Of a stretch of DNA of 64,000 nucleotides, positions 19,210 to 32,766 are shown one piece after another; position 1 is the first letter of the stretch, and every line of letters starts with the position of its first letter. This DNA is from Pseudoxanthomonas wuyuanensis. Its GTDB lineage: Bacteria; Pseudomonadota; Gammaproteobacteria; Xanthomonadales; Xanthomonadaceae. Position numbers and translations under genes: made by a program. The stretch spans positions 62,001 to 126,000 of the forward strand of contig NZ_OCND01000011.1 of the NCBI RefSeq assembly GCF_900215535.1, given 5' to 3'. Under the pieces are notes generated by a model. It was not told where the DNA came from. It was given only the letters and a program-made list of their open reading frames with translations, and made no database searches.

Positions 19210-19414
19210 AAGGTTCTTCGTTGCTCGGATTACGGGTGTATGCGGCTTCCGGGGGACCGGCGCGCAGGCAGCGGCGGCGGCCGGCGCGGAAGTGTGCGGT
19301 CTGGCGGCGGTTTTTGCACGTTCACCGACAGTTGCGCGCCAGGGACTAGAGTTATGCAAGCTTGAAAGGGCCGCGTCTACCCACTTGAGATTGCGCCAGA
19401 TTGGAGAATGCCCC

Positions 19415-21467
<2,053 letters not shown>

Positions 21468-21612
21468 GTGAAGCAGGAACGAGTACGGAGAAACGAGTGT
21501 GATCGAACGAGCGCGATCCCCGCTTTTACTCGTTTCTCGTTCCTCTTCACTCGTTCCTCGTTTTTCGTTTTTCGTTTCTCGTTACTCTCCACTCGTTCCT
21601 CGTCCCTTTCTT
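21468..21612. repeat. Degenerate heptamer tract (TCGTTCC/TCGTTTT) upstream of kdsA
   Basis: About 145 bases between pyrG and kdsA consist of an ACGAG/GAAACGAG-type left part and a long pyrimidine-rich run of degenerate repeats such as actcgtttctcgttcctctt. The two parts are partly complementary. It is neither protein-like nor typical of this GC-rich DNA. Confidence 0.65.
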
Positions 21613-21625
21613 TGCGAGTAGCAAA

Positions 21626-22459
21626 ATGAACCTCTGCGGATTCAACGTCGGCCTGGACCAACCCCTGTTCCTGATTGCCGGCCCGTGCGTGATCGAGTCG
21701 ATGCAATTGCAGTTGGATGTCGCCGGCCGGCTGAAGGAAATCACCGGCAGGCTGGGGATGAACTTCATCTTCAAATCCAGCTTCGACAAGGCCAACCGCA
21801 CCTCCGGCACCAGCTTCCGCGGCCCCGGCATGGAAGAGGGCCTGAAGGTGCTGGCCGAAGTGAAAAAGCAGATCGGCGTGCCGGTGCTGACCGACGTGCA
21901 CGAATACACGCCGATGGACGAGGTTGCCGCGGTCGTGGACGTGCTGCAGACGCCGGCCTTCCTGGTCCGGCAGACCGACTTCATCAGGAAGGTCTGTTCG
22001 GCCGGCAAACCGGTCAATATCAAGAAAGGCCAGTTCCTGTCGCCGTGGGACATGAAGCCGGTCGTCGAGAAGGCCAAGTCCACCGGCAACGACGCCATCA
22101 TGGTCTGCGAACGCGGCGCCAGCTTCGGCTACAACAACCTGGTCAGCGACATGCGTTCGCTGTCGGTCATGCGCGACACCGGCTGTCCAGTGGTGTTCGA
22201 CGCCACCCACTCGGTGCAATTGCCGGGCGGGCAGGGCAGCAGTTCCGGCGGCCAGCGCGAGTTCGTGCCGGTGCTGGCGCGCGCGGCGGTGGCCGTGGGC
22301 GTGGCCGGCCTGTTCGCCGAGACCCATCCGGACCCGGCCAAGGCGCTGTCCGACGGTCCCAACGCCTGGCCGCTGGACAAGATGGAAGCGCTGCTGGAAA
22401 CCCTGCTGGCGCTGGATTCGATCACCAAGAAGAACGGGTTTCTGGAGCAGCAGGTCTGA
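21626..22459 (+). CDS. kdsA: 3-deoxy-8-phosphooctulonate (KDO-8-P) synthase
   Basis: The 277-residue TIM-barrel enzyme has the family stretches [64 protein letters not shown], and [12 protein letters not shown]. It condenses phosphoenolpyruvate with arabinose 5-phosphate for lipopolysaccharide KDO. The Cys/Asn in the metal position (PCVIES, with Cys) suggests a metal-type variant cannot be excluded. It sits between pyrG and eno, as in relatives. Confidence 0.95.
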   Translation: MNLCGFNVGLDQPLFLIAGPCVIESMQLQLDVAGRLKEITGRLGMNFIFKSSFDKANRTSGTSFRGPGMEEGLKVLAEVKKQIGVPVLTDVHEYTPMDEVAAVVDVLQTPAFLVRQTDFIRKVCSAGKPVNIKKGQFLSPWDMKPVVEKAKSTGNDAIMVCERGASFGYNNLVSDMRSLSVMRDTGCPVVFDATHSVQLPGGQGSSSGGQREFVPVLARAAVAVGVAGLFAETHPDPAKALSDGPNAWPLDKMEALLETLLALDSITKKNGFLEQQV

Positions 22460-22462
22460 ACG

Positions 22463-22982
22463 ATGGCCGGCGGTCTGCGCACAGCACAGTCGGCTGCGCT
22501 CAGGATGGCATTCGCCGTTGCGCTTGCGGCTTTCGGCGTCGATGCCGACGCCTGCTCGATAGGGTCGGGCATCCGGGAACAGGATCTGACGCGGTCCTAT
22601 CGTTCCAGCGACGAAGTGTTCGTCGCCCGCTTGACCTCGTATCGGGTGGTTGCGCCGGCCCCAGGCGGACGGTACATGTTGCGCCAGTCGGACTACGAGC
22701 TGATTGAAGCCATCAAAGGCCGGCCCGCGTCGCGTGGCGTCCTCACCGAAACCGACCCTGCTGCGCCATTGCCTGGCAACCCGCCGGGGCCAGCTTGCGG
22801 GCCGTGGCTACTTGGTCCCACTGCAGTAGGCGCTATCGCACTGATCATGACTCGCCGCAATTCGCTGGGTGGGATGGATTACGTCGGAATCGACCCATTT
22901 TCGCGCACGCTGGACCCGGCAGCGACGCCCGCCGACGACGATTTGGAGCTGATCCTCCGTATCCATCTGCGGAGCGAAGCCA

Positions 22983-22993
<11 letters not shown>
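22463..22993 (+). CDS. Hypothetical exported protein
   Basis: The product is 176 residues from ATG 22463, three bases after kdsA. A hydrophobic segment (MAFAVALAAFGVDADA, from Met15) followed by CSIGSG suggests a signal peptide, so translation may start at Met15 (22505). The mature part holds DEVFVARLTSYRVV and a Pro/Gly-rich CGPWLLG loop, loosely like small Cys-containing periplasmic proteins. No family could be named. It interrupts the usual kdsA-eno adjacency. Confidence 0.6.
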
Positions 22994-24551
<1,558 letters not shown>

Positions 24552-24554
24552 GCG

Positions 24555-24893
24555 ATGCGCGGCACGCGCTGGCTGCTGCTGGTGCTGGTACTGCTGCTGG
24601 GATGGCTGCAGTACCGGTTCTGGTTCGGGCCGGGCAGTTCGGGCGAGGTGGTCGCGCTGGAAAACCAGGTCGCCCACCAGAAGCGCGAGAACGCCGGCCT
24701 GCAACAACGCAACGACGCGCTGGCCGCGGAAGTCGAAGATCTGAAATCCGGCGAGGCGGCGGTGGAAGAGCGCGCGCGCAGCGAACTGGGCATGATCAAG
24801 CCGGGCGAGAAGTTCTACCGCGTGGTCGAGACCGCACCGGTGCCGGCGGTGCCGCAGGCGCCGTCTGACGATGGCCAAGAGGAGCCGCGCTGA
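24555..24893 (+). CDS. ftsB: Cell division protein FtsB
   Basis: The 112-residue bitopic protein has a basic N-terminus, one membrane helix ([20 protein letters not shown], residues 6-25) and a periplasmic coiled coil (about 32-75, [18 protein letters not shown]). It then has the conserved [21 protein letters not shown], and ends in a Pro-rich tail. It forms the FtsBLQ divisome complex. It lies between eno (3-base gap) and ispD (1-base stop/start overlap), the standard gammaproteobacterial context. Confidence 0.92.
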   Translation: MRGTRWLLLVLVLLLGWLQYRFWFGPGSSGEVVALENQVAHQKRENAGLQQRNDALAAEVEDLKSGEAAVEERARSELGMIKPGEKFYRVVETAPVPAVPQAPSDDGQEEPR

Positions 24894-25609
24894 TGCCTGC
24901 CGTCTGGGTGGTGATGCCGGCGGCAGGGCGGGGCACGCGTTTCGGCGGCGAACTGCCGAAACAGTACCTGCAGGTTGGCGGCCAGCCGTTGTTCGCGCAT
25001 ACGCTGGCTGCGCTGTTCGCGCACCCGGCGGTCGCCGGCGCCGTGGTGGCGGTTTCGCAAAACGATGCGGACTGGCCGGGCTGGCGCGAATTCGCCGGCA
25101 AGCCGGTGCTGAGCTGCGTCGGCGGCGCAACCCGTGCCGAGTCGGTGCTGGCCGGTTTGAACGCGTTGCCCGAGACGGTGCGTGCCGACGATTTCGTGCT
25201 GGTCCACGACGCCGCCCGGCCGAATCTGGCGCTGGCGGATCTGGAGCAGTTGCTGGAACGCGGCGGCAACGATCCGGTCGGCGCCATCCTGGCCGCGCCG
25301 GTGCGCGATACCTTGAAACGGGCCGGCGACGATGGCGGCATCGACGCCACCGAACCGCGCCAGCGGCTGTGGCGCGCGTTCACGCCGCAACTTTTCCGCC
25401 GGCTGCAGTTGTCGCGCGCGCTGGAATCGGCGGCGGCGGCCGGGGTCGAGGTCACCGACGAGGCGATGGCGATGGAGAGGCTGGGTCATCGGCCGCTGCT
25501 GATCGAAGGGTCGGAGAACAACTTCAAGATCACCACGCCGGCGGATCTGGCGCGGTTCGAATTCGTATTGAGGCAAAGACGGGAACAGGGAACGGGGAAC
25601 GGGGGATGA
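24893..25609 (+). CDS. ispD: 2-C-methyl-D-erythritol 4-phosphate cytidylyltransferase
   Basis: The 238-residue product starts [24 protein letters not shown], the CTP-binding loop with catalytic Arg and Lys. It continues with [35 protein letters not shown], and [11 protein letters not shown]. It forms CDP-ME in the MEP isoprenoid pathway. The start overlaps the ftsB stop by one base. The C-terminus runs into a short gggaacgg repeat, so the last ten residues are probably not conserved. Confidence 0.94.
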   Translation: MPAVWVVMPAAGRGTRFGGELPKQYLQVGGQPLFAHTLAALFAHPAVAGAVVAVSQNDADWPGWREFAGKPVLSCVGGATRAESVLAGLNALPETVRADDFVLVHDAARPNLALADLEQLLERGGNDPVGAILAAPVRDTLKRAGDDGGIDATEPRQRLWRAFTPQLFRRLQLSRALESAAAAGVEVTDEAMAMERLGHRPLLIEGSENNFKITTPADLARFEFVLRQRREQGTGNGG

Positions 25610-25717
25610 AACGCTCCCGCCATTCCGGCTTCTCCTCGCCTGCAAAGAACACCCGGCCCTGGCACGTCAGCAGACTGCCAGCCTCCGCTCCCGCTTCCCA
25701 CCTGCTTTCCTGACCCT

Positions 25718-26221
25718 ATGACCGCCACCTCCGCCCCCCTTTCCATCCGCATCGGACAGGGCTTCGACGTCCACGCCTTCGGCGAGGGCGATCACCTCAT
25801 GCTGGGCGGCGTGCGCGTGCCGCACGAGCGCGGCGTACTGGCGCATAGCGACGGCGATGTGGTGATCCATGCGCTTTGCGATGCCATGCTGGGCGCGCTG
25901 GCGCTGGGCGATATCGGCAAGCATTTCCCGCCGTCGGATCCGCAGTGGAAGGGCGCCGACAGCCGCAGCTTCCTGCGCCATTGCCGGCGGCTGCTGCAGG
26001 ACAACGGCGGCTGGCGGGTCGGCAATGCCGATGTCACCGTGATCTGCGAACGCCCGAAGGTCGGTCCGCACGCCGAAGCGATGCGAGCGTTGCTGGCCGG
26101 CGATCTGGGCATCGCCATCGGCGACATCAGCATCAAGGCCACCACCAGCGAAAAGCTGGGCTTCACCGGCCGCGGCGAAGGCATCGCAGCGCAGGCGGTG
26201 GCGCTGCTGGTGCGGGCATGA
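25718..26221 (+). CDS. ispF: 2-C-methyl-D-erythritol 2,4-cyclodiphosphate synthase
   Basis: The 167-residue product has [10 protein letters not shown] with the metal ligands Asp17 and His19, [28 protein letters not shown] (third metal His), [11 protein letters not shown], and [17 protein letters not shown]. It converts CDP-ME 2-phosphate to MEcPP with release of CMP. It lies 108 bases after ispD, whereas in many genomes the two are adjacent or fused. Its stop overlaps the truD start by four bases. Confidence 0.95.
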   Translation: MTATSAPLSIRIGQGFDVHAFGEGDHLMLGGVRVPHERGVLAHSDGDVVIHALCDAMLGALALGDIGKHFPPSDPQWKGADSRSFLRHCRRLLQDNGGWRVGNADVTVICERPKVGPHAEAMRALLAGDLGIAIGDISIKATTSEKLGFTGRGEGIAAQAVALLVRA

Positions 26222-27276
26222 GCGATGCGCTGCCGCGCGCCTTCGGCGCGCCGGTGTTGCGGGCGGACATGCGCACCGCGCCGGAGGATTTCCTTGTCGA
26301 GGAAATCGCCGGTTTCGAGCCGTCCGGCGAGGGCGAGCATCTGTTGCTGACGGTCGAGAAGCGCGGCATGACCACGGCGTTCGCGGCAAAGCGGATCGCC
26401 ACCTGGGCCGGCCTGCCGGAGCATGCCATCGGCTACGCCGGCCTGAAGGACCGCCATGCGGTCACCCGCCAGCGATTCAGCGTGCACCTGCCGAAGCGGG
26501 AGGCGCCGGACGCCGCTGGCCTGCATTCGGATGACCTGAAGGTGTTGGACGCCACCTGGCACAGCCGCAAGCTGCCGCGCGGCGCGCTGGCCGGCAACCG
26601 TTTCGTGCTGCAGTTGCGCAACGTGCAGGGCGAAACTGGCGCTATCGACGCGCGGCTGCGGCAGATCGCCGCGCAGGGGCTGCCCAACTGGTTCGGCGAG
26701 CAGCGCTTCGGCCGCGATGGCGGCAATGTCGCCGCGGCGCTGGCGATGTTCGGCGGACGCCGGGTCGGCCGCGAGCAGCGTTCGCTGTTGCTGTCGGCGG
26801 CGCGTTCGGAGCTGTTCAACCGGGTGCTGGCGGCGCGTATTGCCGATGGCAACTGGAACCGCGGCCTGGAAGGCGAGGTGTGGATGCTGTCCGGCAGTCG
26901 CAGCGTATTCGGGCCGGAACCATGGAACGAAGAACTGGCCGCGCGGTTGGCCGCGTTCGACATCCATCCTTCCGGCCCGTTGTGGGGCGAGGGCGAGCTG
27001 CGCAGCACGGCCGCCGCGGCCGCGATCGAACTGGCCGCGCTGGCCGGCGACGATGCGTTGGCCCTGCGCCGCGGTCTGGAACAGGCGCGGCTGAAACAGG
27101 AACGCCGCGCGCTGCGCCTGGCGCCGCAGGGCTTGCGCTGGGAGTGGCCGGAGCCGGCCAGGCTGACGCTTTCGTTCGCGCTCCCGCCCGGCAGCTATGC
27201 CACCGCATTGCTGCATGAGCTGGGCGAAACCAGCGATGTTTCGGCGGCGGCATACCGTTCGTCGGAAAACCGATAA
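26218..27276 (+). CDS. truD: tRNA pseudouridine(13) synthase
   Basis: The product is 352 residues. Motifs are [20 protein letters not shown], the catalytic Asp in [13 protein letters not shown] (Asp78), [18 protein letters not shown] (family signature), and [15 protein letters not shown]. It isomerises U13 in tRNA-Glu. The ATG overlaps the end of ispF. The ispF-truD-surE order is conserved in gammaproteobacteria. Confidence 0.94.
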   Translation: MSDALPRAFGAPVLRADMRTAPEDFLVEEIAGFEPSGEGEHLLLTVEKRGMTTAFAAKRIATWAGLPEHAIGYAGLKDRHAVTRQRFSVHLPKREAPDAAGLHSDDLKVLDATWHSRKLPRGALAGNRFVLQLRNVQGETGAIDARLRQIAAQGLPNWFGEQRFGRDGGNVAAALAMFGGRRVGREQRSLLLSAARSELFNRVLAARIADGNWNRGLEGEVWMLSGSRSVFGPEPWNEELAARLAAFDIHPSGPLWGEGELRSTAAAAAIELAALAGDDALALRRGLEQARLKQERRALRLAPQGLRWEWPEPARLTLSFALPPGSYATALLHELGETSDVSAAAYRSSENR

Positions 27277-27392
27277 AGGCACTGGAAGCGCTTTTGCGGC
27301 GGCGTATAAGCGAAGCGTGAGCTGCGCGACCGGTGGCTGCGCTGCCGGCGCCAGGCTCATGGCACTCCACGCCAGGCTATGGAGGGATAGCC

Positions 27393-27626
27393 ATGAACAT
27401 CATGCTACGCATTGCAGCCGTTTCTTTGTCGGCCCTGCTGCTGTCTGCGTGCGCGGGCACGCAGGAAATGACCCGGTCCGATGCGCCGGCGGCCGAGCCG
27501 CAAGCACGGCCGGAACTGACCCGCGACGAGCTCTACATCGCCTACGTCGAACGCGTCGCCCGGCGCCGCGGCATTCACGTCATGTGGGTCAATCCGCCGC
27601 AGAAGCGACTGGCCGGTACGGAGTAA
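27393..27626 (+). CDS. Small lipoprotein, unknown function
   Basis: The product is 77 residues from ATG 27393, preceded by a strong GGAGGGA ribosome site. A lipoprotein signal (IAAVSLSALLLSAC) is followed by an acidic Ala/Pro linker and a conserved-looking tail ELTRDELYIAYVERVARRRGIHVMWVNPP. The tail suggests a short folded helix, and similar small xanthomonad lipoproteins are common. Its role is unknown. Confidence 0.7.
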   Translation: MNIMLRIAAVSLSALLLSACAGTQEMTRSDAPAAEPQARPELTRDELYIAYVERVARRRGIHVMWVNPPQKRLAGTE

Positions 27627-27673
27627 GGCTTCAGGCTTGCGGTTGCCTGCCGGGTGCCGGCCAGGGCCCGGCT

Positions 27674-28213
27674 TCAGCCGCGGCGCGCCAGCAGCACCAG
27701 CACCGCACCGGTGCCGCCCTGCGCGGGCGGTGCCGAGTGGAACGCCAGCACGTCGGCGCGCTGGCGCAGCAAACGATCCACCAGGTTCTTCAGCACCGGC
27801 AGTTCGCGTCCGTCGCGCTGGCCCTTGCCGTGGATGATGCGCACGCAGCCGTGATCGTGCGCATGCGCCTCCAGCAGGAACTGCCGCAGCAATGTCTCGG
27901 CCTGCGCCGCGGTGGCGCCATGCAGATCCAGTTCGTCCTGGACGGAGAACTGTCCCTTCTTCAGCCGTTGCAACAACCGTGCAGGCAGCCCTTCACGGCG
28001 ATGGCTGAGCACATCGCCGGCTTCCAGCCGCGCCATTTCGTCCAGCCCGCGCTGGAACTCGCTGCGCGCGTCGGCTTCGTCGCGTTCGGCCATGCGAGCG
28101 GCCGGCCGCGGCCGCGGCTTCTGCGGCGGCGATGCAGCGGGCGGCAATGGCTTGACCGGACCGATGGCGGCGCGGAACAGCGCGGCGTCGTCGTCGTCGC
28201 TGGGATCTGACAT
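27674..28213 (-). CDS. Smr domain protein (SmrA-like)
   Basis: The product is 179 residues from ATG 28213. An acidic, Pro-rich N-terminal half (DDDDAALFRAAIGPVKPLPP) precedes a C-terminal Smr domain with the hallmark motifs ELDLHGATAAQAE and VRIIHGKGQRDG, then ADVLAFHSAPPAQGGTGAVLVLL. Small MutS-related domains nick or cleave nucleic acid, recently linked to ribosome rescue in some proteins. It is divergent from surE. Confidence 0.88.
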   Translation of the reverse strand: MSDPSDDDDAALFRAAIGPVKPLPPAASPPQKPRPRPAARMAERDEADARSEFQRGLDEMARLEAGDVLSHRREGLPARLLQRLKKGQFSVQDELDLHGATAAQAETLLRQFLLEAHAHDHGCVRIIHGKGQRDGRELPVLKNLVDRLLRQRADVLAFHSAPPAQGGTGAVLVLLARRG

Positions 28214-28333
28214 GACCACAGCGTAAGCCCTATCCCGGAGCCGTCAACCGGCCGCAATCGGCGGTTGGCGTGATCCAGGCGCGGGAACCGGCCACACGCT
28301 TCCGGTATCATGGTTCTGTATCTGAGGAACCCC

Positions 28334-29113
28334 ATGCGCGTACTTGTGAGTAACGACGACGGCGTCGACGCCCCCGGCATCCGCATCCTGGCCGAGGGCC
28401 TGCGCGCCGCCGGCCACGAAGTGTTCGTGGTGGCGCCGGACCGCGACCGTTCCGGCGCCAGCAATTCGCTGACCCTGGATCTTCCCATCCGGCTCAAGCG
28501 GATCGACCACTACACCTGCAGCATCGCCGGCACGCCCACCGACTGCGTGCACCTGGCGCTGACCGGCATGCTGGAATTCGAGCCGGACATCGTGGTCTCG
28601 GGGATCAACAACTCGGCCAACCTGGGCGATGACGTGATCTATTCGGGCACCGTGTCGGCGGCGATGGAAGGGCGCTTCCTGGGCCTGCCGGCGGTGGCGA
28701 TGTCGCTGGTCACCAGCAATCACGACGCGCGCCATTACGAAACCGCCGCGCGCGCGGCAGTGGAAATCGTCGCCCGGCTCAAGGCCGACCCGCTACCGGC
28801 CGACACCATCCTCAACGTCAATGTGCCGGATCTTTCCTGGGACGACGTGGCCGGTTTCGAGGTCACCCGGCTCGGCAACCGCCACCGTTCCGAGCCATGC
28901 GTGCCGCAGCCGGATCCGCGCGGGCGCACCGTCTACTGGATCGGCCCGGCCGGCCCCGAGCAGGACGCCGGGCCGGGTACGGATTTCCATGCGGTGCGCA
29001 CCGGCAATATCTCGATCACCCCGATCCACGTCGACCTGACCCGCTACCAGGCGCTGGAAAAGGTCGCCAGCTGGGTTGGCGGGCTGACCGCGGCGCTGGA
29101 GACCCCGGCGTGA
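28334..29113 (+). CDS. surE: 5'/3'-nucleotidase SurE
   Basis: The 259-residue product starts [15 protein letters not shown], with the metal-binding Asp8-Asp9. It continues [28 protein letters not shown], and [27 protein letters not shown]. It dephosphorylates nucleoside monophosphates and polyphosphate in stationary-phase physiology. The start at 28334, not the earlier 28310, matches the family. Its stop overlaps the GTG of pcm. Confidence 0.95.
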   Translation: MRVLVSNDDGVDAPGIRILAEGLRAAGHEVFVVAPDRDRSGASNSLTLDLPIRLKRIDHYTCSIAGTPTDCVHLALTGMLEFEPDIVVSGINNSANLGDDVIYSGTVSAAMEGRFLGLPAVAMSLVTSNHDARHYETAARAAVEIVARLKADPLPADTILNVNVPDLSWDDVAGFEVTRLGNRHRSEPCVPQPDPRGRTVYWIGPAGPEQDAGPGTDFHAVRTGNISITPIHVDLTRYQALEKVASWVGGLTAALETPA

Positions 29114-29787
29114 CGCCGCGGCTGCGGCTGCAACCGGAAGCGGTAGGCCTGGGCATGACTTCGCAACGCGTCCGCGACCGCCTGGTCGAGCGCCTGCGCG
29201 AGGCCGGCATTACCGATGAGTCGGTGCTCAACGCCATCCGCACGGTGCCGCGGCATCTGTTTGTCGACGAAGCGCTGGCTACCCGCGCCTACGAGGACAC
29301 CGCGCTGCCGATCGGCCATAGCCAGACCATCTCGCAACCGTGGGTGGTGGCGCGGATGACCGAGGCGCTGTTGCAGGGCGGGCCGAAGAAAGTGCTGGAA
29401 ATCGGCACCGGCTCGGGCTACCAGGCCGCGGTGCTGGCGGCGCTGGGACTGGAGGTCTATACGGTCGAGCGCATCGGCGATCTGTTGCGGCAGGCGCGCA
29501 AGCGGCTGCGCCAGCTGGGCATGAACGTGCGCAGCAAGCACGACGATGGCCGCATCGGCTGGCCTGAGCACGCTCCCTACGACGGCATTCTGGTCACCGC
29601 CGCAGCGCCGGCGCTGGTCGAGGCGCTGGTCCAGCAACTGGCGGTGGGCGGCAGCCTGATCGCGCCGGTCGGCGGCGCCTCGTCGCAGTCGCTGGTCAAG
29701 CTGACCCGGCGCGCCGATGGCGGCGTCGATGAAACCGTGCTGGCGCCGGTGGTCTTCGTGCCGCTGCTTTCCGGCACACTGGACTGA
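29110..29787 (+). CDS. pcm: Protein-L-isoaspartate O-methyltransferase
   Basis: The 225-residue product has the family's core: [32 protein letters not shown], the SAM motif [29 protein letters not shown], and [11 protein letters not shown]. The GTG start at 29110 overlaps the surE stop; the internal ATG at 29155 is an alternative. It methylates isoaspartyl residues to begin repair of aged proteins. surE-pcm-nlpD is a widely conserved order. Confidence 0.93.
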   Translation: MTPRLRLQPEAVGLGMTSQRVRDRLVERLREAGITDESVLNAIRTVPRHLFVDEALATRAYEDTALPIGHSQTISQPWVVARMTEALLQGGPKKVLEIGTGSGYQAAVLAALGLEVYTVERIGDLLRQARKRLRQLGMNVRSKHDDGRIGWPEHAPYDGILVTAAAPALVEALVQQLAVGGSLIAPVGGASSQSLVKLTRRADGGVDETVLAPVVFVPLLSGTLD

Positions 29788-29795
29788 ACGGCCGC

Positions 29796-30380
29796 ATGAA
29801 ACTTTTCGGACCGCTTTACGACCGTTGCATCGTCTGGGCGCGGCACCGGCATGCGCCGGCCTACCTGTTCGGCACCAGCGTGGCCGAGTCGATATTTTTC
29901 CCGGTGCCGGTGGACGTGATGCTGGCGCCGATGGCGTTGGCGCAGCCGCGGCGCTGGTGGCGGCTGGCGCTGCTGTGCACGATGGGCTCGGTGCTGGGCG
30001 GACTGGTCGGTTACCTGCTCGGGCACTACGCGCTGGAAGCGGTGATGCCGTGGCTGCAGAAGGCCGGCTACGAGGACACCTTCCAGCAGATCCATGGACT
30101 GTTCGCGCGCTATGGCTTCTGGATTGTGGTCGTCGCCGGCTTCACACCGATACCGTACAAGGTCTTTACCATCGCTTCGGGCGCTGCCGGCATGGGATTG
30201 CTGCCGTTCGTGCTGGGGTCGCTGGTCGGGCGCGCGGGCCGTTTTTTCATGGTGGCGGGGCTGGTCGCATTCATGGGGCCGAAGTTCGAGCCGGTGCTGC
30301 GCCGCTATATCGAAACCATCGGCTGGGTGGTCGGTGTTGCGGTGTTGCTGGCGCTGGCGTGGCTGCAGTGGCGGCACTGA
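29796..30380 (+). CDS. YqaA family (VTT/SNARE-associated-like) membrane protein
   Basis: The product is 194 residues with four to five predicted membrane helices. The features VAESIFFPVPVDVMLAPMALAQP, GSVLGGLVGYLLGHYALE, and FTPIPYKVFTIASGAAGMGLLPFVLGSLVGRAGRFF match the YqaA branch of the DedA/VTT superfamily, whose glycine-rich re-entrant segments are linked to lipid or ion transport. It lies between pcm and nlpD, a xanthomonad-type insertion in that cluster. Confidence 0.88.
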   Translation: MKLFGPLYDRCIVWARHRHAPAYLFGTSVAESIFFPVPVDVMLAPMALAQPRRWWRLALLCTMGSVLGGLVGYLLGHYALEAVMPWLQKAGYEDTFQQIHGLFARYGFWIVVVAGFTPIPYKVFTIASGAAGMGLLPFVLGSLVGRAGRFFMVAGLVAFMGPKFEPVLRRYIETIGWVVGVAVLLALAWLQWRH

Positions 30381-30573
30381 GAGCAGCCTGTTCGCACGCT
30401 TGCTCCGCTCCGCCACGGGCGGCCCTGCCGGGGCATTGCGTGAACAGCTTCCGGGGACGGATTCACCTGCGCCTCATGCACCGCCGCCGCCGGGCTGATA
30501 CCGTTCATGCTGAACGGGGATCCTGCGGCCTGCGCGACAGGCCGGACAACGAACAGAAGGAAACGACGGCGGC

Positions 30574-31353
30574 ATGATCAGCAAAGGCACACGGACAGCG
30601 ACCGGGTCGGTACGTGCGGTGATGGCTCTGATGGCGATGGTAATGCTGGCCGCCTGCACCAGCACCGTGGTGCGCGAATCGTCTCCCGGAACGCCGGCGC
30701 GCATCGTTTCCCAGCCCAAATACGGCGCTACGGTACGCGTGCAGCGGGGCGATACCTTGTATGGCATCGCGTTCCGCAACGGCATCGATTTCCGCGACCT
30801 GGCCAAGTGGAACAACATCGGTTCCCCCTACACCATCTATCCGGGCCAGAGCCTGAAGCTGTATCCGTCCAGCGGCACGACCGCGTCGACTCCCTCTACC
30901 GGCGTGCCGCCGCCGACCACGCCGCCGGCAACCAGACCGCCTGCGCAGACGCCTGCACCCGCGCCGGCGCCGGTCAGCAGCGGCATCCGCTGGCGCTGGC
31001 CGGCCGACGGCCATCTGGTGGGCCGCTTCGTTTCCGGCGACGCCACCAAACAGGGCATCGACATTGCCGGCAGCGGCGGCCAGCCGGTGCGCGCGGCTGC
31101 CGACGGCGTGGTGGTGTATTCGGGCGCCGGCCTGGTCGGCTACGGCGAGCTGATCATCGTCAAGCACAGCGAAACCTGGTTGTCGGCCTACGGCCACAAC
31201 CGCAAGCGGCTGGTCAACGAAGGCCAGAACGTCAAGGCCGGGCAACAGATCGCCGAGATGGGCAACACCGGCGCGGCGCGCGAGATGCTGCACTTCGAGA
31301 TCCGTTATAACGGCAAGCCGGTCGACCCGCTGCAATACCTGCCGCAGCGCTGA
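30574..31353 (+). CDS. nlpD: NlpD-type LysM/LytM amidase activator lipoprotein
   Basis: The 259-residue product has a lipoprotein signal (AVMALMAMVMLAAC), a LysM domain (VRVQRGDTLYGIAFRNGIDFRDLAKWNNI), a Thr/Pro-rich linker, and a LytM/M23 domain from about residue 140. The metal-binding His residues of active M23 peptidases are lost: the usual HxxxD reads KQGIDIAG and the HxH reads EMLHFEIR. This pattern is known for NlpD, which activates the amidase AmiC rather than cutting murein. rpoS, which follows nlpD in enterobacteria, is absent here. Confidence 0.92.
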   Translation: MISKGTRTATGSVRAVMALMAMVMLAACTSTVVRESSPGTPARIVSQPKYGATVRVQRGDTLYGIAFRNGIDFRDLAKWNNIGSPYTIYPGQSLKLYPSSGTTASTPSTGVPPPTTPPATRPPAQTPAPAPAPVSSGIRWRWPADGHLVGRFVSGDATKQGIDIAGSGGQPVRAAADGVVVYSGAGLVGYGELIIVKHSETWLSAYGHNRKRLVNEGQNVKAGQQIAEMGNTGAAREMLHFEIRYNGKPVDPLQYLPQR

Positions 31354-31386
31354 TTCTGGCGTATCGACACGAAAGGAGAGGGCGCG

Positions 31387-32262
31387 ATGCTCCGCTGCAA
31401 ATCCTGGCTGATGGCGGTGCTGGCTGCGCTGACGCTCGCCGCGTGCCAGCCGCCGCGGCCGGATCCGGCCGAGGCCGAAGCCTCGGTGCCGGCGCTGCCG
31501 CCGCTGACGGCGGTGACGCTGAACCTGTGGCACGACAAGCAGGACTGGCCACGGCGCCAGGACAGCATTGTCGCCACGCTGGAGGCGCTGCGGCCGGATG
31601 TGGTGCTGTTGCAGGAGGTGCTGCAGGACAAGGATCTGCCCAACCAGGCGCAAAGCCTGGCGCAGGCGCTGGGCTACCGGTACCGCTTCTATTCGTCCGA
31701 CCCGCCCGCGCAGGCGCGCCGTTACGGCAACGCCATCCTGACCCGTCACCGCATCCTGGCGGTGGCGCAGCAGCCGTTGCCGCCGCTGGACGATTACCGC
31801 GTTGCCGGCTTCGCCAGCATCGAAATCGACGGCCGGCCGCTGAACGTCTATGTGACCCATCTGCACTACAAGCCCGAGGGCGGCGATATCCGCCGGCAAC
31901 AGATACGCGGCCTGATGGATTTTGTCGAATCCACCCGCGGCTATGCGCCATCGCTGCTGGGCGGGGATTTCAATACGGCCGACAGCGCGCCGGAACTGCA
32001 AGCGCTGGCGCCGATGTTCGCCAGCGCCTATCCGACCGCGCACCCGGATCAGCCGCTGGATACCCCCGAGCACACCACGCTGAATCCGCATCTGGACCAT
32101 CGGCCGCAGCGGATCGATCACCTGTTCTTCCAGCAGGGCGCGTTCAAGGTGCTCGAGGCGCGCATCGTCTTCGATCAGCCGGAAGCCGACGGCAGCTGGG
32201 CGTCGGATCACTTCGGCCTGCTGGCGCGGCTGCAGCCGCTGCGGGGACTTCCGGCCGAATAG
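31387..32262 (+). CDS. Secreted endonuclease/exonuclease/phosphatase (EEP) family lipoprotein
   Basis: The 291-residue product has a lipoprotein signal (MAVLAALTLAAC). It then has the EEP fold: TAVTLNLWHDKQDW, RPDVVLLQEVLQD (metal Glu), ARRYGNAILTRHRI, YVTHLHYKPEGGD (catalytic His), SLLGGDFNTADSAPEL, and GSWASDHFGLLARL (C-terminal catalytic Asp-His). It probably acts on a phosphodiester such as nucleic acid, phospholipid or a nucleotide in the periplasm; the substrate is unknown. It follows nlpD after 33 bases, with an AAAGGAG site. Confidence 0.85.
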   Translation: MLRCKSWLMAVLAALTLAACQPPRPDPAEAEASVPALPPLTAVTLNLWHDKQDWPRRQDSIVATLEALRPDVVLLQEVLQDKDLPNQAQSLAQALGYRYRFYSSDPPAQARRYGNAILTRHRILAVAQQPLPPLDDYRVAGFASIEIDGRPLNVYVTHLHYKPEGGDIRRQQIRGLMDFVESTRGYAPSLLGGDFNTADSAPELQALAPMFASAYPTAHPDQPLDTPEHTTLNPHLDHRPQRIDHLFFQQGAFKVLEARIVFDQPEADGSWASDHFGLLARLQPLRGLPAE

Positions 32263-32311
32263 CCTGTCTGTACCGATGTGGGAGCGACGTCCTACAGGAA
32301 AGCTAACCCAA

Positions 32312-32695
32312 TCAGCCGCCGTTGGCGTCGAAGAGGAACCCCGCGACCACCTTCCGCGCTTCTCCGGCCAGCACATTGAAGGTGCGCGCGGCGGCGGCAT
32401 TGGTCATCGCTTCCAGGCCCACGCCGCGGCTCAGGCAGGCGGCCACGACGGCCGCGGCTGGGAACCTCTGGCGCTCGCCGGTACCCAGCAGGATCACCTC
32501 CGGTTGCATCGCCAGCAGCGGTTCCAAGTGCTCCGGGGCCAGTAACGCGACGTCCGTCGGCGCCCAGTTTTCGACCAGCCGCTCCGGGGCCAGGATGAAA
32601 CTGGCGGTCAACACGCGCTCATTGACCAGCGCGCTGCGGCCATCGGCCGAGCGCAGCGCAAAGACATAGTCGGGACGTTCGTGGTTCAGTTGCAT
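32312..32695 (-). CDS. Mth938-like (DUF498) domain protein
   Basis: The 127-residue product is a single-domain protein. LTASFILAPERLVENW, PEVILLGTGERQRFP, GVGLEAMTNAAAARTFNVLAGEARKVVAGFLF match the Mth938-like fold (COG3737), whose members occur from bacteria to the human mitochondrial complex I factor NDUFAF3. Function in bacteria is unresolved. It is probably co-directional with yhbY upstream, separated by 71 bases. Confidence 0.85.
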   Translation of the reverse strand: MQLNHERPDYVFALRSADGRSALVNERVLTASFILAPERLVENWAPTDVALLAPEHLEPLLAMQPEVILLGTGERQRFPAAAVVAACLSRGVGLEAMTNAAAARTFNVLAGEARKVVAGFLFDANGG

Positions 32696-32766
32696 GAGGC
32701 TGCAGGGGAGCGGGAATCGGACGCGCGCAGTCTAGGCTTTCCCATTCTCCACTCCCGATACTCCAT

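Noticed and set aside
17467-19365. 632-codon + strand open frame opposite parE
   Set aside because: Same antisense effect; parE has full topoisomerase motifs and the antisense has none.
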